DNA of 64,000 nt from Eriocheir sinensis (taxonomy: Eukaryota; Arthropoda; Malacostraca; Decapoda; Varunidae). This document shows, in pieces, positions 57,753 through 64,000 of this stretch; positions within the stretch are counted from its first letter, which is position 1, and the number at the start of each line of letters is the position of its first letter. A model generated the notes under the pieces. That model saw nothing but the letters and a program-made list of their open reading frames with translations, was not told the DNA's origin and ran no database searches. Position numbers and translations under genes: made by a program. The stretch lies in the NCBI RefSeq assembly GCF_024679095.1, contig NC_066549.1, positions 6,056,920 to 6,120,919 on the forward strand, in the 5' to 3' direction.

Positions 57753-57799
57753 CATCCCTCCGTACACGAAACATTTTAACATTTTCACATGCATAGTCA

Positions 57800-57850
57800 T
57801 ACGCACATACATACATACATACATGCATGCATAAATACATAAATGCATGA
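57800..57850. repeat. (CATA)n tetranucleotide run
   Basis: CATA/CATG/AATA-type tetranucleotides with substitutions. Confidence 0.9.
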
Positions 57851-57912
57851 TACACAAACAAAGAGACACACAAAGACACGAAGGAAAAAAAAAACAGAAA
57901 AAAAAGGAAAAA

Positions 57913-57915
<3 letters not shown>

Positions 57916-57982
<67 letters not shown>
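57916..57982. repeat. (CA)n microsatellite
   Basis: CA array followed by AAAC-interrupted CA runs to about 58005. It is opposite in strand to the TG array 450 bp upstream. Confidence 0.98.
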
Positions 57983-57996
<14 letters not shown>

Positions 57997-58169
57997 AACA
58001 CACACAGCTTGAATTGCCAAGGAGCCGATTCAACCCTTTAAAATATATACGTTTCCCCTTAAATAAGGAACCTGACGAAGGCGCTGCAGTACCCATGGCC
58101 TTCGTACCCTCCTCCTTAACCTGCAGCCTCTCCAGCACCTCGAGGAGAAACTTCAGCTAGTAGTGGCCG

Positions 58170-58690
58170 ATACGGGAGTGATCAGCGCCACAAGTTTGGG
58201 CCAGAGAATGCGTCCTTCCCTCACTCCTTATGGCATGGAGCTACTGAAGGGAAGGGAACGCCATCCACCACGCCCTCACACCCGTCCCTTCACCCACGTC
58301 TTCCTCTTCTACTGTGACGGCGCCTTAAGTTTGAGGAAGAGTATGCGTTCTTACCTCTACCTCTTATGGGCATGGAGCTACTGAAGGGGAGAGCTCACCG
58401 ATTAATCCTTTCCTTACATCTCCCACTCGTTCCTTCATCCACCTCTTCCTCTTCTGTCACGGCGCGTCAAGTTTGGGCGAGAGAATGCCTCCTTCCCTCA
58501 CTTCTTATGGGCATGGAGCTACTGAAGGCAAGGGAGAGCTCACCGATTAACCCTTTCCTTACACCTCCCACCCGTTTCCTTGTCACGGTGCCTTAAGTTT
58601 AGGGGAGACTATGCTTTCGTTCCTCACCTCTTATGGCCATGGAGCTACTGAACGGAAGGGAACGGAGGGGTAAATGTCCTACACACTCTT
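58170..58690. repeat. ~135-bp tandem repeat (4 copies)
   Basis: Units are marked by 'atgggcatggagctactgaa' variants at 58230, 58366, 58507 and 58633 (spacing 136, 141, 126 bp), with gtcacggcgc...taagtttg and cttcctcttc also conserved. Divergence is moderate. Confidence 0.92.
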
Positions 58691-59035
58691 ACCCGTCACT
58701 TCATCCCCCACTTCCTCTTCCTCTGACACATCGAAGAATGGCGCCGCGTCGAACGTCGAGCCATAAAAACCGGACAAATCGTATTTACCCACGATTTTTA
58801 TGGGTCGACGAACGGTAAGTCACAGGGACGATAAAAAACAACACAGTGATCCGTAGCCATAAAAGAGAAATAGGGTGATAAAATAGGTGATAGAATAGTC
58901 CCCCTATGTAGGTTCTCGTTTTCTCCATGTAGCGCTAACGAGGAGGAGGAAAAGGAGGCGGACCCCAACCAGGAACAACAAGAGAGGAGAAAGGGGAGAA
59001 GGTAAAAGAGAGTTATCACACGTTCGTTGCTGTAC
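58691..59035. other. unassigned DNA
   Basis: Mixed composition. Nothing recognised. Confidence 0.4.
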
Positions 59036-59039
59036 TGCT

Positions 59040-59712
59040 TCCTGGAGGACTTGTTAGCTGGGCTGTCAGGAGGCTCTGTGTTCGATCCCCTGCGCTATCT
59101 CATTCCTGGTGTTTTCATGGAGGGCCTTCACGCAAGTATTGGGAGACGGAGAAAGGGAGAGTTATTTGACTTCCGTTGTCATATTGCCGGCTGGAGGACT
59201 TGTTAGCTGTGGTGTCAGGAAGCTCTGTGTTCAATCCCCTGCGCTATCTTATTCCTGGTGTTTTCAGGGAGGACCTTCACGCAAGTATTGGGAGACGGAG
59301 AAAGGGAGAGTAATTACATTTCCGTTGTCATATTGCCGGCTGGAGGACTTGTTAGCTGGGGTGTCAGGAAGCTCTGTGTTCAATCCCCTGCGCTATGTTA
59401 TTCCTGGTGTTTTCAGGGAGGGCCTTCACGCAAGTATTGGGAGACGGAGAAAGGGAGAGTTATTACATTTCCTGCTGGAGGACTTGTTAGCTGGGGTGTG
59501 GAGAAGTTCTGTGTTCGATCCACTGCGCTATCTCATTCATGGTGTTTTCAAGGACCTTCACGCAAGTATTGGAGTCGGAGAAAGATATTAAACACATGTT
59601 CCTTGCCTTCCTGCCTGCTGGAGAACTCGTTAGCTGGAGTGTGAAGAAACATCGTCTCCTATTCTCTACGCCCTCTCATGCCTGGGTGTTTCAAGACAGA
59701 ACATCACGCATG
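59040..59712. repeat. ~149-bp tandem repeat with B-box-like motif
   Basis: Units start with ctggaggacttgttagctgg variants at 59042, 59191, 59340, 59475 and 59618. Each of the first four contains gtgttcgatcccctgcgcta or the gttcaatccc variant, resembling a tRNA B box, then attcctggtgttttcaggga, ccttcacgcaagtattggga. The array may derive from a tRNA-headed SINE, but no A box is evident. Confidence 0.9.
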
Positions 59713-60185
59713 AGAACGATGATGATAAATGCCGATGTAAAACTCTCCTTGCACATATCTAGTCCCTGTTTTTTTCAGTCTTTACGGTCTCATTATACCT
59801 TTTATTGTCTTTCCCGCAGATCTAGGTCAAGGGTATCGCCCTGCACACAACACACAAAACGAGCCATAACAAGGGAGATGTCTCAAGCGAATTCTAGCAG
59901 CGCGTGAAGGCCGCAACCTCACCGTAACAAAGAGGAGTAAAAGCCACAGACACAACAGCCGCAGAGATTGGCTTGACGAGCTCGTAATGAAGGGATCGCT
60001 GAGGCCGGCAGTGGGCGTGCGTGAGGGGAACAAGGCCGTTCATTCAGGAGGCAACAACAGATCACGTTTTAGATTCCAGGATACGTGTGTAATTTACGGG
60101 AACTTCACCGAAAATCTCAGAAACATGCAAAAGAGACAAGCTGCCTCTTTGGGTTTGTGGCTGAATGACTTATGTCTCATGTTTG
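59713..60185. other. unassigned DNA
   Basis: Mixed composition. No gene or repeat recognised. Confidence 0.4.
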
Positions 60186-60187
60186 TG

Positions 60188-60272
60188 TATGAGCAGCGAG
60201 TAAAGGGCTTTTTTTTTATTGTTTCCTTTTTTTGTGTCCTTGTGCTGTCTCCTTTGCTGTAGAAAAAATAAA
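60188..60272 (+). mobile_element. LINE tail fragment
   Basis: tgagcagcgagtaaagggct, a T-run, gtccttgtgctgtctccttt and gctgtag plus A-tail. A short plus-strand LINE 3' end. Confidence 0.8.
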
Positions 60273-60640
60273 GTCCTGTCTTACGCACTGCAGGAATAAA
60301 TAATTTGCTAACCTTGCACTGACACGACACTGCAGACATTTTACTGAACTGAATCAACTTTTACTTATTTTTCTTTTGGGCTTCTGTTACGGATTGTCAC
60401 GTTCACTTTTTCTCCGTCAACAAGTGAATGATAAACGCAGTACTTATTTGAGTTTATCTGTCGATTTGGTTTGATACTTTATCCCGGTATCTGCGGAGAT
60501 CATGTTTCTTAAGGGCCCCTCTCAGCGAGAAAAATGAGAAAAAAATCATCACTCACGTAAACCATTTCATAATATATATCAACGCATTTGCGATCACTTT
60601 ATGAATCATCTGTTTTTTGGGGGTTATATCATGGCAAAAA

Positions 60641-60768
60641 TTTGGCCCGTCGCTGCTTCACGGTAAAGCCACAAATTTGGCCCGTCGCTGCTACACGGTA
60701 AAGCCACAAATTTGGCCCGTCGCTGCTACACGGTAAAGCCACAAATTGGCCCGTCGCTGCTACTGGGT
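60641..60768. repeat. 35-bp minisatellite (3.6 copies)
   Basis: Units of tttggcccgtcgctgctaca and cggtaaagccacaaa at 60641, 60676 and onward, 35 bp apart and nearly identical. Confidence 0.95.
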
Positions 60769-60868
60769 TGAACGCCATCCAGAGCAATATCTTTGACATT
60801 TACAAGGAGCAGGATCGGTCCACACAATACAGGATCACAGACGGGAATGTTTGTGCACTCCATAGACC

Positions 60869-61032
60869 GCTTTTAGGAATGTTTTATAAGTTTCCATTTT
60901 CGCAAAGACTGCTTTTAGGAATGTTTTATAAGTTTACATTTTCGCAAAGACTGCTTTTAGGAATGTTTTATAAGTTTCCATTTTCGCAAAGACTGCTTTT
61001 AGGAATGTTTTATAAGTTTCCATTTTCGCGTT
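60869..61032. repeat. 42-bp minisatellite (4 copies)
   Basis: Units of ctgcttttaggaatgtttta, taagtttccattttcgcaaa. The 42-bp period keeps one plus frame open with a 14-residue LLLGMFYKFPFSQR repeat within a 109-codon frame. Artefact of period and lack of stops. Confidence 0.94.
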
Positions 61033-61400
61033 TCGTGGTTTTAATAGTGACTAATAATATTATAATTAAGAGTTTATTGTTCACTAAAGTTATATAGCAT
61101 TCATTGTCGATATTCCATACATTCTGTCAAGTTAAAAATCAGGAAACAATAGCAACATCTTATATCTTAATAAAAATAGGCCATACGAACCACGGCATTA
61201 ACAGAAATAAGTCTAAGATTACATTTCATATTTTTAATTAGTAACTTCACATCCTAACTATGTTCGTAAATAACAAAAGAAATTATCAACTAGGAAAGTC
61301 CCCCGCGGCCTCTCCGTAGACTGCCTTCCCTTCCCACCAGCTTTCCCCGCCCGCTTCCTCCTCAGTGACCCTCCCCGCCCCGCCAGCCAGTCACCAGGGC
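61033..61400. other. unassigned DNA
   Basis: A/T-rich to 61290, then C-rich (cccttcccaccagctttccc). Nothing recognised. Confidence 0.4.
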
Positions 61401-61614
61401 GGTATTCTCAGACGCTTCCACCTCGCACGTTAACTATTTTCAAAGGTCAAAATGGAGATTAATCGGGCTTTCATGAGTGTTTTTTCACATTCATGGGACA
61501 GAAGAAGAGTTAAACAACCACCAGGGCCATTAAACCACCCCTGAAAATGCCCGAAACGCCTCCGAAAGCCTTGTAAAATAGTGTAACTGGGCGCCGAAAT
61601 GTTGGAGAATACGG
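61401..61614 (+). mobile_element. MITE-like element, diverged copy
   Basis: Left end ggtattctcagacgcttcca, right end gccgaaatgttggagaatac. The ends are inverted relative to each other (gtattctcagac / gtattctccaac). It has one internal segment (ccaccagggccattaaacca, gaaaatgcccgaaacgcctc). An older copy than that at 53.1 kb. Confidence 0.75.
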
Positions 61615-62046
61615 ATCCTGGCCAACACTTGTCTCCGCCGCCCGCCCTGCAAGACAACAAGGCGGGTCTCCGAGGACGCCTATTGTGCCCTGCGGCGGCC
61701 TGGGGGAGGGAAAGGTGTAGAGCGTTCCTTTGATGTTATTTCCTGAGTCACTTTTATCCTTTAGGCAGCGAGGCATCAGAAAAAGAGTTGAGGGGAAGTA
61801 GGAAGCGTTTTTTACCCGTCGAGTACTTGTAGTCTCAAAGCTTCTTAGGGCGAACAAAGGCACCGAATAATTAGAAGCGTAAGCCTACCGCTGCTTTGTC
61901 GTAGTGAAATGAATGGCGCCACAAGTTTTGAGCCTCTGATAAGTTTTATTCCCCCCGTATTAAAAGTTCTTGTTCTCGCCCTCCAGGCCGCGAACATGCC
62001 TACAAAAAGCCTGCCAGTCCCTCCTGCTCTTCCGGCCGCCTCAGGG

Positions 62047-62050
<4 letters not shown>
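61615..62050. other. unassigned DNA
   Basis: G+C-richer mixed DNA. Short frames have no recognised domain. Confidence 0.35.

Positions 62051-62051
<1 letters not shown>

Positions 62052-62121
<70 letters not shown>
62052..62121. repeat. (CA)n microsatellite
   Basis: Pure CA array followed by TTTC-rich pyrimidine DNA. Confidence 0.98.
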
Positions 62122-62124
<3 letters not shown>

Positions 62125-62290
62125 GCCTTGTCTTTCTTTCTTTCTTTTCCTTCTATTTCTTTCCTTCTTTCTTTCTTTCTTGCTCTCTTCTTTTCTTTTT
62201 TCTTGTTTCTTTCTTTTGTCCTTTCTTTCCTTCATTCCTTCTTTTTTCTTTACTTTTTTCTTTTTTTCTTTCTATCTCCTTTTTTCTTTT

Positions 62291-62373
<83 letters not shown>
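62122..62373. repeat. TTTC-rich block and (TC)n array
   Basis: Tetranucleotide-type TTTC/TTCC sequence (62130-62290), then a pure TC array (62295-62373). Confidence 0.95.
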
Positions 62374-62376
<3 letters not shown>

Positions 62377-62770
62377 TCCCTTACAAATACCTGTCAGCTC
62401 TGATATTGGATTTTGAGAGCACTGATTTACCCCCTTCATTACTGGTCTAGTGCGCGCCGTGATGCGACGAAGATAGGAGATGACACGAGAGAGATTGCCG
62501 CAGCATCTTCGTCATGAGGCGTGACTGGCAGGGTTCAGGATAAGGATAAATTTTGCTCTCATAATAATTGCGATCTGAACCTGTTTAAGACGATTCGGTG
62601 ATGAGTACGAGGGAGATTTTGTGTCTCAGGGTATTGTTCAGTGGATTTACTTCTCTTTTTGTTTATATTCTCTTATGTGGAATCTGAATCTATTTTAAGA
62701 CGATTCTGTGATATGTACGAGGGAGGTTTTGGGTTTCAGGGTCTTGTTATGTTATGTTATGCTCAACTTC
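62374..62770. other. unassigned DNA with a ~120-bp imperfect duplication
   Basis: 'tgaacctgtttaagacgattcggtgatgagtacgaggg' type sequence near 62576 recurs near 62688 (gaatctattttaagacgatt, ctgtgatatgtacgagggag), spacing about 112 bp. Otherwise nothing is recognised. Confidence 0.6.
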
Positions 62771-63815
62771 TTCGTCTTCTTCTTCTTCTTTCTTTTTTAC
62801 TTCTTTTTCTTCCTTTTTTATTTTTTTCTTCTTTTTCTTCCAGTTTTTTCTTCTTTTTCTTCTTTTTCCTTAATTCTTTTTCTTCTTTTTCTTCCAGTTT
62901 TTTCTTCTTTTTCTTCTTCTTTTTCCTTAATTCTTTTTCTTCCTTTTCTTTTCTCTATTTTTTTTCTTCTTCTTTTTCTTCCATTTTTCCTTCTTCTTCC
63001 TTTTTTTCTTCTTCTTTTTCTTAATTTTTTTCCCTTTTCTTCCTCTTCTTCTACTCCTTCCTGTGCTGGTTTCTTTTCTTCCTCTGTTTTTGTGTTGTCT
63101 ATTTCCGCCTCCTCCTCCTCCTCCTCCTCCTCTTCCCCCGTTTGATCGTTATGTTCGTCCCTTCCCTTCCCTTTTTATTTATTTCTCCGTCTCCTCCCCT
63201 TCTTTTTTCTGTTTCTTTTATTCTGGTTCGTTTTTTCTTTTATATTATTGTATTTCCGTTTTTCCTGGTCTTCTCTCCCTCTCCAATTCCATTATTTTCT
63301 GTCTCCTTTGTATCGCTATCTTTCTATTGTTTTTCTCATCTTCCTCTTGCTCCTCTTCTTCTCTTTCTTCTCCTTTTTCTTCTCCTCCTCCTTGATATTG
63401 ATTCCGTTTTTCTTTTTCCTCTTCCTCATCTCCCTCCTCTTCCTCCTCCTACTCCTCTCCTCCTCCGGCAAGTCTTCCTCCTCCTCCTCCTCCTCTCCTC
63501 CTCCGGCACCTCTTCCTCCTCTTCTCCTTCTCTTCCTCCTCCTCCTTGTTTTAGTTCTTGTTTTTCTTTTTCCTCTTTCTCATCTCACTCCTCCTCCTCC
63601 TCCTCCTCTCTCCTCCGGCAAGTCTTCCTCCTCCTCTCCTCCTCCGGCTCCTCTTCCTCCTTCTCCTCCTCCCCTTTTTCTTCTCCTTCTCTTCCTCCTC
63701 CTTCTTGATATTAATTTCGTTTTTCTTTTTCCTCTTCCTCATCTCACTACTCCTCCTCCTCTCCTCCTCCGGCAACTCTTCCTCCTTCTCTTCCTCCTCC
63801 TCCTCTCTCTCTCTT
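62771..63815. repeat. TTC/CTC pyrimidine block with ~155-bp periodicity
   Basis: Low-complexity TTC/TCC sequence. In its right part three longer units share gtttttctttttcctcttcc, tcatctcac and tcctccggcaagtcttcctc, starting near 63391, 63545 and 63703 (about 154-158 bp apart). The Leu/Phe/Ser frames are artefacts. Confidence 0.93.
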
Positions 63816-64000
63816 TTTCATTTATTTCCACCTTGCTTCCCACTTCCCTTATCAATAAATATTTCGCTGTGTTCATTTCACGTTTTCATTTACAAATCAT
63901 CATCGGTCTTGCACGCTTCTTCGATCGTGTTATTTCTTGAGCAAGTGTAAATACTGCTGCTATGGGATGACAACTTAACCAAAACCGTAGTGAAAATAAG
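63816..64000. other. unassigned DNA
   Basis: Mixed composition to the end of the window. Nothing recognised. Confidence 0.4.

Noticed and set aside
60768..61097. 109-codon membrane-like repeat protein
   Set aside because: It consists mainly of a 42-bp minisatellite with a 14-residue period, and its start is not an ATG.

Overview
This window looks like repeat-rich nuclear DNA from a crustacean, probably a decapod and possibly a crab. That assignment is an inference. It rests on extreme microsatellite density, on tRNA-headed SINEs, and on many 5'-truncated copies of a LINE whose 3' end I recognise from memory of decapod genomic sequence. A database search would be decisive. I found no convincing host protein-coding exon, no genuine tRNA or rRNA gene, no CRISPR array and no bacterial-type operon. 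Nearly all long open frames are products of stop-free tandem repeats (for example TG, TC and 28-bp units) and are not annotated as genes.

Layout. 0-6 kb: two long TG arrays, a 35-bp minisatellite broken by a retroposon tail, CA-rich DNA, a G+C-rich patch near 3.4 kb and the first LINE 3' ends. 6-12 kb: inverted TG/CA arrays, an 18-bp acidic-coding repeat (7.7-8.0 kb), pyrimidine-rich arrays (8.4-10.5 kb) and a ~190-bp triplicated unit. 12.2-15.0 kb: a long, badly decayed LINE. 15.7-21.3 kb: SINEs and more LINE debris. 21.9-26.7 kb: AG, CCT, GAAT, 28-bp (about 45 copies) and CTA arrays. 27.8-28.8 kb: the best-preserved coding relic, the C-terminus and 3' UTR of a CR1/L2-like LINE ORF2, with TC repeats on both sides. 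29.9-31.1 kb: a large inverted repeat enclosing two minisatellites. 31.6-40.0 kb: a nearly continuous series of tandem arrays (units ~105, ~110, ~147, ~135 and 143 bp). 40.0-44.6 kb: a complete-looking SINE, LINE ends, and TTC, AAT and TC arrays. 45.2-46.4 kb: a 51-bp array that is stop-free on both strands. 47.4-50.5 kb: two inverted copies of a MITE-like element, each with a 103-bp internal segment amplified in tandem, plus an unamplified copy. 50.5-61.6 kb: LINE ends, a 132-bp array, a ~155-bp duplication separated by a LINE end, further minisatellites and two unamplified MITE-like copies. 61.6-64 kb: CA and TC arrays and a pyrimidine-rich block.

The connecting theme is the conversion of dispersed transposons and short simple motifs into tandem arrays. 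Examples are the MITE-like arrays at 47-50 kb, AAT growth inside one repeat unit at 34 kb, CCT growth inside successive units at 22.4-22.9 kb, and TC tracts at LINE ends. No genes act together here. The window is best read as a record of repeat birth and decay.
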